DNA of 34,611 nucleotides from CAZUPF01 sp964622035 (GCA_964622035.1 CAZUPF010000002.1:1-34611), one strand, 5' to 3'. Numbered from the stretch's first letter, positions 1 to 7,828 are shown. The notes: generated by a model not told the origin, from the letters alone. A program made the numbers and translations.

Positions 1-1131
1 GTGCAAACTGATCCTTATGTCGGTCGGTTGGTTTACTTCCGGGTTTACTCGGGGGCGCTGGATGCGGGGGAGACCGTGATCAATGCCACGAAGAGGCAGA
101 AGGAGCGGATGGGGCGAATTCTGCTCATGCACGCCAATACTCGGGAGGAACTTTCCCGAATTTCCGCTGGAGAGATTGGTGCGACGATTGGGCTGAAGGA
201 TACTTTCACGGGAGATACCCTCTGTGATACGGAGCGTCCCCTTCTTTTGGAGGAAATCACCTTTCCCGAGCCGGTTATTTCCGTGGCCATTGAGCCCAAG
301 ACGCGGGAGGACCAGGAGAAATTGGGCGTGGCTCTGCGGCGACTTTCCGAAGAGGACCCCACCTTTGAGGTGCGGGCCAATCAGGAAACGGGCGAGACCC
401 TAATCTACGGAATGGGCGAGCTACACTTGGAGGTTTTGGTGGAGAGGATGAAGCGGGAGTTTCGAGTTGCGGCGCGGGTTGGCCGGCCGCAGGTGGCCTA
501 CCGGGAAACGATCAGGAAAACGGCGGAGGCCGAGGGGAAGTACATTCGGCAGTCGGGCGGTCGGGGGCAGTACGGACACTGCTATCTGCGTCTCGAGCCG
601 GTAGCTACCGGGGGAGAGTTTGAGTTTGTTAACGCGATCAAGGGTGGGGCGATCCCCCGCGAATTTATCTCGGCGGTGAAGAAGGGGGTTATTGAGGCCC
701 GCGACAAGGGAATCGTGGCCGGGTACCCGCTGGTGGATTTGAAGGTGACTGTTTTTGATGGCAGTTTCCATGAGGTGGATTCTTCGGAAATAGCGTTCAA
801 GATCGCCGCTTCCGATGCTTTTCAGCGGGCGGCTCGTCTGGCTGACCCGGTGCTTCTCGAGCCTATAATGTCGGTAGAGGCGGTGACTCCTGAGGAGCAC
901 TTGGGAGCGGTTGTCGGCGGCCTGTCGGCGAAAAGAGGTCAAATTACGGAAACACTGCCGCGGGGCAACGCGCGGGTTATTTCGGCACAGGTTCCCCTGG
1001 CCGAGATGTTTGGGTATGCAACGGCGATACGATCCTTGACAAAGGGGCGGGCGACATTTACAATGGAACCCAGCCATTACGAGGAAGTGCCGAAGAATAT
1101 TGCCGAAGAGGTCACTAGTTCGGGCAGTTGA
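1..1131 (+). CDS. fusA: Elongation factor G, C-terminal part (gene starts before the window)
   Basis: EF-G is the GTPase that drives ribosomal translocation. Only the last 376 residues are present, in frame from base 1. The window opens in the domain II segment TDPYVGRLVYFRVYSG, which matches the EF-G family after its G domain. Domain III follows (GMGELHLEVLVERMKREF), then domain IV (YRETIRKTAEAEGKYIRQSG, GQYGHCYLRLEP) and domain V (EPIMSVEAVTPEEHLGAVVG, AEMFGYATAIRSLTKGRATF). The GTG at base 1 is simply the window edge, not a start codon. The TGA is followed by 109 bases and then tuf, which is the normal fusA-tuf order of the str operon; rpsL and rpsG would be expected just upstream. No strong terminator separates fusA from tuf. 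Confidence 0.97.
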   Translation: MQTDPYVGRLVYFRVYSGALDAGETVINATKRQKERMGRILLMHANTREELSRISAGEIGATIGLKDTFTGDTLCDTERPLLLEEITFPEPVISVAIEPKTREDQEKLGVALRRLSEEDPTFEVRANQETGETLIYGMGELHLEVLVERMKREFRVAARVGRPQVAYRETIRKTAEAEGKYIRQSGGRGQYGHCYLRLEPVATGGEFEFVNAIKGGAIPREFISAVKKGVIEARDKGIVAGYPLVDLKVTVFDGSFHEVDSSEIAFKIAASDAFQRAARLADPVLLEPIMSVEAVTPEEHLGAVVGGLSAKRGQITETLPRGNARVISAQVPLAEMFGYATAIRSLTKGRATFTMEPSHYEEVPKNIAEEVTSSGS

Positions 1132-1240
1132 TGGCTGATAGTTGCGAGTGGCGGTTTTTTTTATTGTTTTAGTTCGCCAAAAAGCTGGCGTATCCTCCGA
1201 CGCGCGGATGGGCTAGTTTTGTGGCAGAAAGGAGGCCATT

Positions 1241-2425
1241 ATGGCCAAAGAGAAATTCGAGAGGACCAAGCCTCACGTAAACGTGGGCGCGATTGGTCAC
1301 GTTGACCACGGAAAGACGACCCTTCTCTCCGCAATAACCAAGTACCTTGCGGAAAAGGAGATGGCTGAGTTTATGGCCTTCGAGGCCATTGATAACGCTC
1401 CGGAGGAGAAGGAGCGGGGAATTACGATTTCGATCTCCCACGTGGAGTACGAAACGGAGAAGCGGCACTACGCCCACATCGACTGTCCTGGACACGCCGA
1501 CTATATTAAGAACATGATCACCGGTGCGGCGCAGATGGATGGGGGTATTTTGGTTGTCGCTGCTGATGATGGGCCGATGCCACAGACACGGGAACACGTT
1601 CTTCTAGCGCGTCAGGTTAATGTTCCCTCACTGGTGGTTTTCTTGAATAAGGTTGATCTGGTGGAGGATCCTGAGCTGTTGGATTATGTGGAGGAAGAGG
1701 TTCGGGAGCTGCTCAAGAAGTACGAGTTTCCCGGGGACGAGATTCCAGTGATTAGGGGTTCGGCGCTTAAGGCCGCCGATGGGGATGCCGAGGCGCTGAA
1801 GCAGATTGGCGAGCTGATGGATGCGGTTGATAGTTATATTCCAACCCCAGAGCGGGATTTGGACAAACCCTTCCTGATGCCGGTCGAGGATATTTTCTCG
1901 ATTGAGGGTCGGGGTACGGTGGCGACCGGGCGGATTGATCGGGGCAAGGTGGCTATCAAGGACGATGTGGAGATTGTCGGTATTAAGGATACTAAGAAGA
2001 CAGTCGTCACCGGTTTGGAGATGTTCCGCAAGTCGATGGATGATGCCCAGGCCGGGGATAATGTTGGGGTTCTGCTGCGGGGAATTGGCAAGGGCGACAT
2101 TGAGCGCGGCCAAGTCTTGGCGGCTCCAGGAACGATTACTCCCCACACCGAATTTGAGGCGGAAGTGTATATTCTGACCAAAGAAGAGGGCGGGCGTCAT
2201 ACCCCATTCTTTTCGGGATACCGACCCCAGTTTTATCTGCGGACTACTGATGTGACCGGGGAGGTTACCCTGGCGGGCGATGTGGAGATGGTTATGCCCG
2301 GGGACAATGTGAAAATGACGGCCAAACTTATCACTCCAGTGGCTCTAGAACCTGGGCTGCGGTTTGCTATTCGTGAGGGTGGGAAGACTGTTGGTGCGGG
2401 GGTTTTGAGCAAGCTGATTAAGTAA
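1241..2425 (+). CDS. tuf: Elongation factor Tu
   Basis: EF-Tu carries aminoacyl-tRNA to the ribosomal A site as a ternary complex with GTP. At 394 residues it has normal length. G-domain motifs are intact: GHVDHGKTTL (P loop, about residues 18-27), DCPGHADYIKNM, NKVD and SAL. Domains II and III follow with EGRGTVATGRI and a normal C-terminal GVLSKLIK. The start is fixed by an excellent Shine-Dalgarno, AAAGGAGG, seven bases before the ATG. The 109-base gap after fusA contains a T-rich stretch and a small hairpin (CGCCA 1175-1179 with TGGCG 1186-1190); whether this is a leader element is unclear. rpsJ follows after 11 bases. Confidence 0.98.
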   Translation: MAKEKFERTKPHVNVGAIGHVDHGKTTLLSAITKYLAEKEMAEFMAFEAIDNAPEEKERGITISISHVEYETEKRHYAHIDCPGHADYIKNMITGAAQMDGGILVVAADDGPMPQTREHVLLARQVNVPSLVVFLNKVDLVEDPELLDYVEEEVRELLKKYEFPGDEIPVIRGSALKAADGDAEALKQIGELMDAVDSYIPTPERDLDKPFLMPVEDIFSIEGRGTVATGRIDRGKVAIKDDVEIVGIKDTKKTVVTGLEMFRKSMDDAQAGDNVGVLLRGIGKGDIERGQVLAAPGTITPHTEFEAEVYILTKEEGGRHTPFFSGYRPQFYLRTTDVTGEVTLAGDVEMVMPGDNVKMTAKLITPVALEPGLRFAIREGGKTVGAGVLSKLIK

Positions 2426-2436
2426 GCTAGTGAATT

Positions 2437-2745
2437 ATGGCCCAGACAAAGATTAGAGTACGTTTGCAGTCGTACGACCATCGGGTAATTGACCAGTCGG
2501 CCGAGAAGATTGTGGATACGGCGATCAGGACCGGAGCCAAAATCTCCGGGCCTGTTCCTCTGCCGACGCGAATCGAACGCTGGTCGGTCAATAGTAGTCC
2601 CCATGTGGATAAGCGCTCGATGGAGCAATTCGAGCGACGGACACACACGCGGTTGGTTGATATTTTGGAACCAACGGCGAAGACCCTGGAAGATCTGGCC
2701 AATCTGAATTTACCCGCTGGGGTGGGGATTGAGATTGGCGGTTAA
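2437..2745 (+). CDS. rpsJ: 30S ribosomal protein S10 (uS10)
   Basis: uS10 is a head protein of the small subunit that also serves as NusE in antitermination. The 102-residue product has the family pattern from TKIRVRLQSYDHRVIDQSAEKIV through GPVPLPTRIERWSVNSSPHVDK to REQFE-like EQFERRTHTRLVDI. There is no clear Shine-Dalgarno before the ATG. It lies directly behind tuf and opens the S10 gene group, but it is separated from rplC by 108 bases that contain a terminator-like hairpin, so its transcript may partly end there. Confidence 0.97.
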   Translation: MAQTKIRVRLQSYDHRVIDQSAEKIVDTAIRTGAKISGPVPLPTRIERWSVNSSPHVDKRSMEQFERRTHTRLVDILEPTAKTLEDLANLNLPAGVGIEIGG

Positions 2746-2805
2746 GAAAACCAACGGTTATGGAAATATTTGATTTATAAGAAAGATTTGGTGTTTCGGT
2801 TCGTA

Positions 2806-2838
2806 GCTCTTCTAGAGCGCCAAATCGGCGCTCTTTTT
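2806..2838 (+). terminator. Terminator/attenuator-like hairpin before rplC
   Basis: A perfect 8-bp stem, AGAGCGCC (2814-2821) with GGCGCTCT (2827-2834), encloses the loop AAATC and runs into five Ts (2834-2838). The 5' arm can instead pair with the upstream GCTCT (2806-2810) in a 5-bp hairpin with a 3-base loop. The two pairings exclude each other, as in a transcription attenuator. It lies 16 bases before the rplC ATG inside a run of co-oriented ribosomal genes, so full termination seems unlikely; regulated read-through is an inference. Confidence 0.6.
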
Positions 2839-2853
2839 GATGGTTGCTTAGCG

Positions 2854-3288
2854 ATGAGTATTATTCGCGGTAAAAAAATCGGAATGTCGCGGTTGTTCAC
2901 TGAGAGCGGGAGCGCTGTTCCCGTTACTATCCTTGTGCCTGAGGATGTCTCGACATTCTCGGTGGGGGATAAGATTACGGTTTCGGCCAAGTCCAAGGGC
3001 AAGGGCTTTGCGGGAGTGATGAAGCGCTGGGGTTTTCACGGCGGTCCGCGGACACACGGTCAGTCCGATCGGCAACGAGCTCCTGGTTCGATTGGGGGCG
3101 GCACGGACCCGGGGCGGGTTATCCCCGGTAAGCATATGCCTGGGCGAATGGGGGGAAAACGGGTGACCATTCAGGGTCTGAAAATCGCGGAAATTGATGA
3201 GGGTTCGGGGGTGATCAAAGTGATCGGGTCGGTACCGGGACCGCGGCGGGCGGAGGTGGAAATACAGGGAGTGAATCATGAAGGTTGA
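2854..3288 (+). CDS. rplC: 50S ribosomal protein L3 (uL3), unusually short
   Basis: uL3 binds 23S rRNA near the peptidyl transferase centre. The product is 144 residues, whereas E. coli L3 has 209. The N-terminus (GKKIGMSRLFTESGSAVPVT) and the rRNA-binding half (SKGKGFAGVMKRWGFHGG, THGQSDRQRAPGSIGGGTDPGRV, GKHMPGRMGGKRVTIQGLK) are well conserved. What is missing is the middle: residue 26 onward jumps from the first beta strands almost directly to VGDKITVS and SKGKGFAG, losing roughly 60 residues of the globular domain. The ATG at 2854 lacks a Shine-Dalgarno. The frame stays open upstream to a TTG at 2770, but that extension shows no L3 similarity and covers the hairpin. The end overlaps rplD by 11 bases. 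Confidence 0.95.
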   Translation: MSIIRGKKIGMSRLFTESGSAVPVTILVPEDVSTFSVGDKITVSAKSKGKGFAGVMKRWGFHGGPRTHGQSDRQRAPGSIGGGTDPGRVIPGKHMPGRMGGKRVTIQGLKIAEIDEGSGVIKVIGSVPGPRRAEVEIQGVNHEG

Positions 3289-3910
3289 TCTTTATAATCA
3301 GCAAGGTGAAAAGCTAAAAACTAAAGCCACGCTTAACCCTAGTATTTTTGGGATTGAGCCGAACAAGCAGCTGCTTAGTCAATATGTTCGGGTGTATCAG
3401 GCCAACCAGCGCCAGGGAACGGCCAAGGTAAAAACACGGGCCGAGGTCTCGGGTGGCGGCCGAAAACCGTGGGCGCAGAAGGGCACCGGGCGGGCGCGGC
3501 ACGGTTCAATCCGTTCGCCTATTTGGGTTGGTGGGGGTGTTGCTTTTGGCCCCACGCCTCGCGAGTGGCGTCTTAAGTTGCCGCGGAAGATGCGTCGCCG
3601 AGCGCTTTTTGTGGCCCTCTCGCAGAAGGCCCAAGCGGGTAAGATTCTAGTTGTTAATAAGCTGGCTTTGCCGGAGATTAAGACTAAGCTGATGGGGGAA
3701 ACCCTCGCCAAACTGGGGCTTTCCGGGAAGGTTTTGGTGGTTCTTCCTGAGGCGGATAAGTCGGTAGTGCTGTCAGCCCGTAACCTAGGGCAAGTGACGG
3801 TGGTTGTGGCTTCCAATCTAAATGCTTACGATATCCTGGCCGCGGAGAGTGTTGTTTTTATAAAAGAAAGCTTAAAGGTTGTTGAGGATGTGTTCGGCGG
3901 AGGAGCATGA
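3278..3910 (+). CDS. rplD: 50S ribosomal protein L4 (uL4)
   Basis: uL4 lines the exit tunnel through a long loop. The product is 210 residues, normal for the family. The tunnel loop and its flanks are visible as VKTRAEVSGGGRKPWAQKGTGRARHGSIRSP with WVGGGVAFGPTPR, and the C-terminal half forms the alpha/beta globular domain (GKVLVVLPEADKSVVLSARNL, NAYDILAAESVVF). In E. coli L4 represses the S10 operon by attenuation; the hairpin before rplC would be a possible site for similar control here, which is inference. The start overlaps the end of rplC and the stop overlaps rplW. Confidence 0.97.
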   Translation: MKVDLYNQQGEKLKTKATLNPSIFGIEPNKQLLSQYVRVYQANQRQGTAKVKTRAEVSGGGRKPWAQKGTGRARHGSIRSPIWVGGGVAFGPTPREWRLKLPRKMRRRALFVALSQKAQAGKILVVNKLALPEIKTKLMGETLAKLGLSGKVLVVLPEADKSVVLSARNLGQVTVVVASNLNAYDILAAESVVFIKESLKVVEDVFGGGA

Positions 3911-4212
3911 AAAAGTTTCGTGAGGTGATCAAACGCCCGATTATTACCGAAAAGAGTTTGCGGCTTGCCGCGGGCGAGAATAAGTATATTTTTGAGGTGA
4001 GCCTGGGGGCTACCAAAGGAAGCGTGAAGAACGAGATAGAAAAGATTTATCAGGTGACGGTGGAGGCGGTGCGGATAATTCGCATCCCCCCGCGGAAGCA
4101 GCGGGTCTTGGGTCGGGGAAAGTTTACCTTAGGTGGGGGGTTGAAGAAAGCGGTGGTTACTTTGGCTGCGGGTGACAGTATTGATGGTTTTTCCGGGGGG
4201 GAACAAGAATGA
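3907..4212 (+). CDS. rplW: 50S ribosomal protein L23 (uL23)
   Basis: uL23 sits at the tunnel exit and is a docking site for trigger factor and SRP. The 101-residue product begins with the family signature IKRPIITEKSLRLA and continues with NKYIFEVSLGATKGSVKNEIEKIYQVTV. The rRNA-binding loop is basic (PRKQRVLGRGKFTLGGG). It overlaps rplD by four bases (ATGA) and rplB by four bases, so coupled translation is likely. Confidence 0.96.
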   Translation: MKKFREVIKRPIITEKSLRLAAGENKYIFEVSLGATKGSVKNEIEKIYQVTVEAVRIIRIPPRKQRVLGRGKFTLGGGLKKAVVTLAAGDSIDGFSGGEQE

Positions 4213-5027
4213 AGCGCTATAAACCAACATCGCCCGGGCGACGGCACCGGGTAGACATTGAAAGAAATGTGAGCCGCGGGAAACCGGAGAGATCCTTGGT
4301 TCGGGGGTTGACGGAGAAGGCGGGGAGGAGTAAAGGGAAAATCTCGATGCGGCACCAGGGCGGGCGGGTGAAGAGGAAGTATCGCACTATTGATTTTAAA
4401 CGAGATAAGTTGGGCATTCCGGCGCGGGTAGCGTCTCTAGAGTACGACCCCAATCGCGGCGCGGATATCGCTCTCCTCTACTATAAGGATGGGGAGAAGC
4501 GCTACATTTTGGCCCCGGAGGGGCTAGCGGTGGATGGTGAGGTGCTGGCCGGTGAGGATGTGCGGGCGGAGACGGGAAACGCCATGCCGATAGAGAAAAT
4601 TCCTTTGGGGGTGTCTATTCACAATATCGAATTACAGCCGGGGCGGGGTGGGCAAATTGTGCGGGCGGCGGGGGCCAAGGCGGAAGTAGTAGCTAAGCCG
4701 GGGAAATATGTTCATGTAAAACTCCCTTCGGGGGAGGTTCGGAAGATTCTTGGTGTTTGCTACGCGACGGTTGGCGGTGTTTCGAATCCAGAGCTTAAGA
4801 GCCGAAAATTAGGGAAGGCGGGGCGCAGTCGCCACTTAGGTATCCGTCCCTCCGTACGGGGAACGGTCATGGCTCCCAATGCCCACCCTCACGGTGGGGG
4901 CGAGGGTAAGACATCGATCGGTATGCCGTCGCCGAAGACCCCTTGGGGGAAGAAAACTCGCGGTGTTAAAACACGAAGACGCAAGCATACGACTAAGTAT
5001 ATTGTGAAGGATCGGAGGAAGAAGTAG
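4209..5027 (+). CDS. rplB: 50S ribosomal protein L2 (uL2)
   Basis: uL2 is needed for subunit joining and peptidyl transferase assembly. The 272-residue length is typical. The N-terminal RNA-binding OB-type domain (GRICMRHQGG-like ISMRHQGGRVKRKYRTIDFKR, DPNRGADIALLYY) is followed by the SH3-like domain (RAAGAKAEVVAKPGKYVHVKLPSGEVR) and the conserved C-terminal part (RPSVRGTVMAPNAHPHGGGEG, PWGKKTRGVKTR), which holds the histidine of the GTVMNPxDHPHGGGEG signature. Its start overlaps rplW; rpsS follows after nine bases. Confidence 0.98.
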   Translation: MKRYKPTSPGRRHRVDIERNVSRGKPERSLVRGLTEKAGRSKGKISMRHQGGRVKRKYRTIDFKRDKLGIPARVASLEYDPNRGADIALLYYKDGEKRYILAPEGLAVDGEVLAGEDVRAETGNAMPIEKIPLGVSIHNIELQPGRGGQIVRAAGAKAEVVAKPGKYVHVKLPSGEVRKILGVCYATVGGVSNPELKSRKLGKAGRSRHLGIRPSVRGTVMAPNAHPHGGGEGKTSIGMPSPKTPWGKKTRGVKTRRRKHTTKYIVKDRRKK

Positions 5028-5036
5028 GCGTTTATT

Positions 5037-5330
5037 ATGTCAAGATCTTTAAAGAAGGGTCCATTCATCAGTCCAAAACTTGCTAAAAAGGTCGCTAAGG
5101 CCAAGGAGTCGGGTTCCCGCGAACCGATAAAGACCTGGTCGCGTACTAGCGCGATCAGCCCGGAGATGGTCGGGCTGACGATGGCGGTTCATAACGGAAA
5201 CAAGCATATTTCGGTTTTTATAACGGAGGCGATGGTCGGTCACAAGTTGGGAGAATTCGCCCCCACCAGGACTTTTAGGTCGCACGGAAGGAAGGGAGTG
5301 CGGGGTACCCTCTCGGAGGGTCGGGTGTAA
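5037..5330 (+). CDS. rpsS: 30S ribosomal protein S19 (uS19)
   Basis: uS19 is a head protein contacting S13 and the A-site side of the subunit interface. The 97-residue product shows the signature SRSLKKGPFISPKLAKK and the C-terminal VGHKLGEFAPTRTFRSHG. No Shine-Dalgarno precedes the ATG (the preceding bases are GCGTTTATT). The stop TAA shares its last base with the rplV ATG. Confidence 0.97.
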   Translation: MSRSLKKGPFISPKLAKKVAKAKESGSREPIKTWSRTSAISPEMVGLTMAVHNGNKHISVFITEAMVGHKLGEFAPTRTFRSHGRKGVRGTLSEGRV

Positions 5331-5659
5331 TGGTTGTCTATGCGCGAGCAAAAAATTTACCGCTTTCGCCGCAGAAGATGGGTCTGGTTCTCGATTTGGT
5401 TCGGGGGAAGACAGTGGAAGAGGCCCAGCAAGCTCTCAGCAACTCTCCCAAGAAGGGGGCGAGGATCCTCACTAAGGTTTTGGCTTCAGCGGTGGCTAAT
5501 GCGGCTGCTGGCGGCGATTCGGTGGAAAACTTGCGGGTTGTTGATGTTCGTGCCGATAAGGCGCCGGTTTTTAAGCGTTGGCGAGCGCGGGCACGAGGCC
5601 GTGGTGACCGGATTATCAAGCGGCGAACTCATTTAACGGTCGGGGTAGCTTTGAAGTAA
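5330..5659 (+). CDS. rplV: 50S ribosomal protein L22 (uL22)
   Basis: uL22 spans the large subunit with a long beta hairpin reaching the exit tunnel. At 109 residues it has normal length. The helical body (ARAKNLPLSPQKMGLVLDLVRGKTVEEAQQAL) and the hairpin (DKAPVFKRWRARARGRGDRIIKRRTHLTVGV) are clear. It starts in a TAATG overlap with rpsS, and a GGAGGG inside the end of rpsS could act as ribosome binding site. Confidence 0.96.
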   Translation: MVVYARAKNLPLSPQKMGLVLDLVRGKTVEEAQQALSNSPKKGARILTKVLASAVANAAAGGDSVENLRVVDVRADKAPVFKRWRARARGRGDRIIKRRTHLTVGVALK

Positions 5660-5661
5660 TT

Positions 5662-6294
5662 ATGAGCCAAAAAACGCATCCCATTGGATTTAGATTAGGA
5701 GAGACGGCTGAGTGGAAATCTCAGTGGTTTGCGAAGGATACTCGGAGCTATGTGGCGAATGTGCTTGAGGATAAGAAGATTAGGGAGTTTATCAGGGAGT
5801 ATGTCGGTCGGGCGGGGGTAAAGAGTGTTCGGATTGAGCGGTTTCTAAACCGGATGCGGGTGGTTGTGCATGTTGCCCGTCCCGGGATGGTTATTGGGCG
5901 GGGAGGGTCTCGGATCGAGCTTTTGCGTGGCGGTTTGGAGAAGATCTGTGGGGCGAAGCCGGAGCTGGTGGTGGAGGAGGTTAAGCATCCAGCGCTCTCC
6001 GCTGGGTTGGTCGCTGAGGAGATTGTCCGCCAAATCGAGCGCCGCCGTTACCCTATTCGGGTGATGGCCCTGGAGGCGGAGAAGGTGATGGCCCGGGGGG
6101 CAAAAGGGGTAAAAATTGAGGCGTCGGGGAGGTTGGGAGGATCCGCGTATGCTCGAAAGGGGCACATTAACCACGGTTCGGTTCCTTTGCAGACGATCAG
6201 AGCGAAAATTGATTACGCGCTGCGGGTGGCGCTGACCAAGTGCGGCACGATAGGGATAAAGGTGTGGATTTATTTAGGAGAAGAGGAGATATAG
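5662..6294 (+). CDS. rpsC: 30S ribosomal protein S3 (uS3)
   Basis: uS3 is part of the mRNA entry channel and helicase activity of the 30S subunit. The 210-residue product begins SQKTHPIGFRLG, contains the KH domain with the GxxG-type loop VIGRGGSRIELLRGGLEKICG, and ends with the C-terminal domain IEASGRLGGSAYARKGHINHGSVPLQTIRAKIDYA. It starts two bases after rplV with no Shine-Dalgarno. Confidence 0.97.
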   Translation: MSQKTHPIGFRLGETAEWKSQWFAKDTRSYVANVLEDKKIREFIREYVGRAGVKSVRIERFLNRMRVVVHVARPGMVIGRGGSRIELLRGGLEKICGAKPELVVEEVKHPALSAGLVAEEIVRQIERRRYPIRVMALEAEKVMARGAKGVKIEASGRLGGSAYARKGHINHGSVPLQTIRAKIDYALRVALTKCGTIGIKVWIYLGEEEI

Positions 6295-6298
6295 TAGG

Positions 6299-6709
6299 AT
6301 GTTATTGCCGAAGAAGCGCAAGTATCGTCGGGAGTTTCGTGGTAAAATGAAGGGCAAGTCCCAGAGGGGGTCGAAGCTTTCTTTTGGCGAATATGGTCTT
6401 AAGTCCTTGGGTAATTGCTGGCTGACCGGGCGCCAGATTGAGGCGGCCCGGCGGGCGATCACTCACCACACCAAGCGTGGCGGTAAACTGTGGATAAGGG
6501 TTTTCCCCGACAAGCCGGTCAGTGCCAAAACTTCGGGGATGCGAATGGGTCGGGGAAAGGGCCCTGTGGACCACTATGTGGCGGTAGTGAAGGCCGGGAG
6601 GGTTATTTTTGAGTTGGGCGGTGTTGCGGAGCAGACGGCCAACGAGGCTTTAGATCGGGCAGCGCACAAGCTTCCGGTGGCTACTAAAATTATTACTGGA
6701 GGCCAATGA
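6299..6709 (+). CDS. rplP: 50S ribosomal protein L16 (uL16)
   Basis: uL16 organises the A-site tRNA region of the large subunit. The 136-residue product carries the family pattern LLPKKRKYRREFRGKMKG, LSFGEYGLKSLGNCWLTGRQIEAARRAI and LWIRVFPDKPVSAKTSGMRMGRGKGPVDHYVAVVKAG. A GAGGAG lies in the end of rpsC upstream of the ATG. The stop overlaps rpmC by four bases. Confidence 0.97.
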   Translation: MLLPKKRKYRREFRGKMKGKSQRGSKLSFGEYGLKSLGNCWLTGRQIEAARRAITHHTKRGGKLWIRVFPDKPVSAKTSGMRMGRGKGPVDHYVAVVKAGRVIFELGGVAEQTANEALDRAAHKLPVATKIITGGQ

Positions 6710-6903
6710 ATACTAGTGAGCTACGAGGAAAAAGCCGGGCGGAGCTTGAGGAAACTCTTCGAGAGCTTAGAAGCGAGTTGCAAACTATGCGGTTGACGCA
6801 TCGGGTGGGGGGTTTGAGTGATGTGAGTAGCTTACAGAAAAAGAAGAAGGATGTTGCGCAAGTAATGACGGTGTTGCGGGAGAAGGAGATTATTGCTGTT
6901 TAA
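6706..6903 (+). CDS. rpmC: 50S ribosomal protein L29 (uL29)
   Basis: uL29 is a small two-helix protein at the tunnel exit. The 65-residue product has the expected pattern ELRGKSRAELEETLRELRSELQTMRLTHRVGGL, followed by a second basic helix. GGAGG stands just before the ATG inside the end of rplP. In most bacteria rpsQ would come next; here rplN does. Confidence 0.93.
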   Translation: MNTSELRGKSRAELEETLRELRSELQTMRLTHRVGGLSDVSSLQKKKKDVAQVMTVLREKEIIAV

Positions 6904-6905
6904 TT

Positions 6906-7268
6906 ATGGTCCAACCAGAGTCCGTTTTAAAAGTTTGTGATAATACTGGGGCCAACGCGCTGAAGGTGATTACCGTCTTTGGCCGGAAGCGGTTTGCGAA
7001 GCTGGGTGACGTTGTTTCTGGTTCGGTTCGGGGAGTTTCGGGTCGGGCCACGGTTGCTGATCACTCTGTTGTCCACGCGGTTGTGGTTCGGGCGCGTAAA
7101 GAGAATCGGCGGGATGATGGTTCTTACATACGGTTTGACGATAACGCTTGCGTGATTGTGGATAAGAAGCAGCTCCCGATTGGGACTAGGGTCTTTGGTC
7201 CGGTAGCGAGGGAGGTTAGGGAGGCCGGTTTTACTGAGGTGGCCGCCATGGCCCAAGAGATTGTTTGA
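6906..7268 (+). CDS. rplN: 50S ribosomal protein L14 (uL14)
   Basis: uL14 lies at the subunit interface and contacts L19. The 120-residue product shows the signature MVQPESVLKVCDNTGANAL with the later GSYIRFDDNACVIVDKKQLPIGTRVFGPVARE. It starts two bases after rpmC, without a Shine-Dalgarno. Its place before rpsQ is the reverse of the order in E. coli and Bacillus. Confidence 0.97.
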   Translation: MVQPESVLKVCDNTGANALKVITVFGRKRFAKLGDVVSGSVRGVSGRATVADHSVVHAVVVRARKENRRDDGSYIRFDDNACVIVDKKQLPIGTRVFGPVAREVREAGFTEVAAMAQEIV

Positions 7269-7282
7269 GGGTAACTACTATT

Positions 7283-7519
7283 ATGTCTAAAAAAAATCTT
7301 ATCGGAACTGTGGTTTCGGACAAAATGGAAAAGACAGTGGTGGTGGAGGTGGAAAGAGACTTTCACCATCCTCGTTACCAGAAGAAACTGACCCGGGGCA
7401 AGGGGTATAAGGTGGCGAATTTGTTGGGGGCGAAAGTCGGAGACCGGGTGAGAATTGAGGAGTGCCGACCTCTAAGTAAAGGGAAGCGGTTTCAGGTGGT
7501 GGAGATACTCGCTGAGTGA
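7283..7519 (+). CDS. rpsQ: 30S ribosomal protein S17 (uS17)
   Basis: uS17 is a primary 16S rRNA binder with an OB fold. The 78-residue product matches the family through LIGTVVSDKMEKTVVVEVERDFHHPRY and VGDRVRIEECRPLSKGKRFQVVEIL. The frame is open back to a TTG at 7265, but the ATG at 7283 gives the normal N-terminus. It has no Shine-Dalgarno. The gene sits between rplN and rplX instead of between rpmC and rplN. Confidence 0.95.
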   Translation: MSKKNLIGTVVSDKMEKTVVVEVERDFHHPRYQKKLTRGKGYKVANLLGAKVGDRVRIEECRPLSKGKRFQVVEILAE

Positions 7520-7522
7520 GCT

Positions 7523-7828
7523 ATGAAAATACGAAGTGGGGACACCGTAAAAGTAATATCTGGTAAAGATCGGGACAAGACCGGGAAGGTGGAGAAGACT
7601 TTTCCTGCGAGTGGTCGGGTGCTTGTTTCGGGGGTGAACATGGTGAAGAAGCACGTCAAGCCCCGTCGGGGTAGTGAGGGGGGGATTGTTGAGAAGTCTC
7701 TGCCGATCGCGATTTCCAATGTTATGCTTTTGTGTCCTCAGTGTGGGGAGGCGGCCCGGGTGGGGTATAAATTTGCTGGTGAGAAGAAACAGCGGTTTTG
7801 TAAGAAGTGCGGGGCGGTAGTTGAGTAG
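7523..7828 (+). CDS. rplX: 50S ribosomal protein L24 (uL24) with zinc ribbon
   Basis: uL24 is an assembly initiator of the large subunit. The 101-residue product has the KOW motif (IRSGDTVKVISGKDRDKTGKVEK) and the conserved VKKHVKPRR and GGIVEKSLPIAISNVML. The C-terminus carries two cysteine pairs, CPQC (about residue 71) and CKKC (about residue 94), as in the zinc-binding form of L24. Confidence 0.96.
   Translation: MKIRSGDTVKVISGKDRDKTGKVEKTFPASGRVLVSGVNMVKKHVKPRRGSEGGIVEKSLPIAISNVMLLCPQCGEAARVGYKFAGEKKQRFCKKCGAVVE

Noticed and set aside
421..1077. Long antisense frame opposite fusA
   Set aside because: It is a shadow produced by the codon bias of a conserved gene; similar shadows opposite tuf, rplC and other ribosomal genes were left out for the same reason.
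2770..2853. N-terminal extension of rplC from a TTG
   Set aside because: The extension has no L3 similarity and covers the terminator-like hairpin; the ATG at 2854 gives the normal L3 N-terminus.
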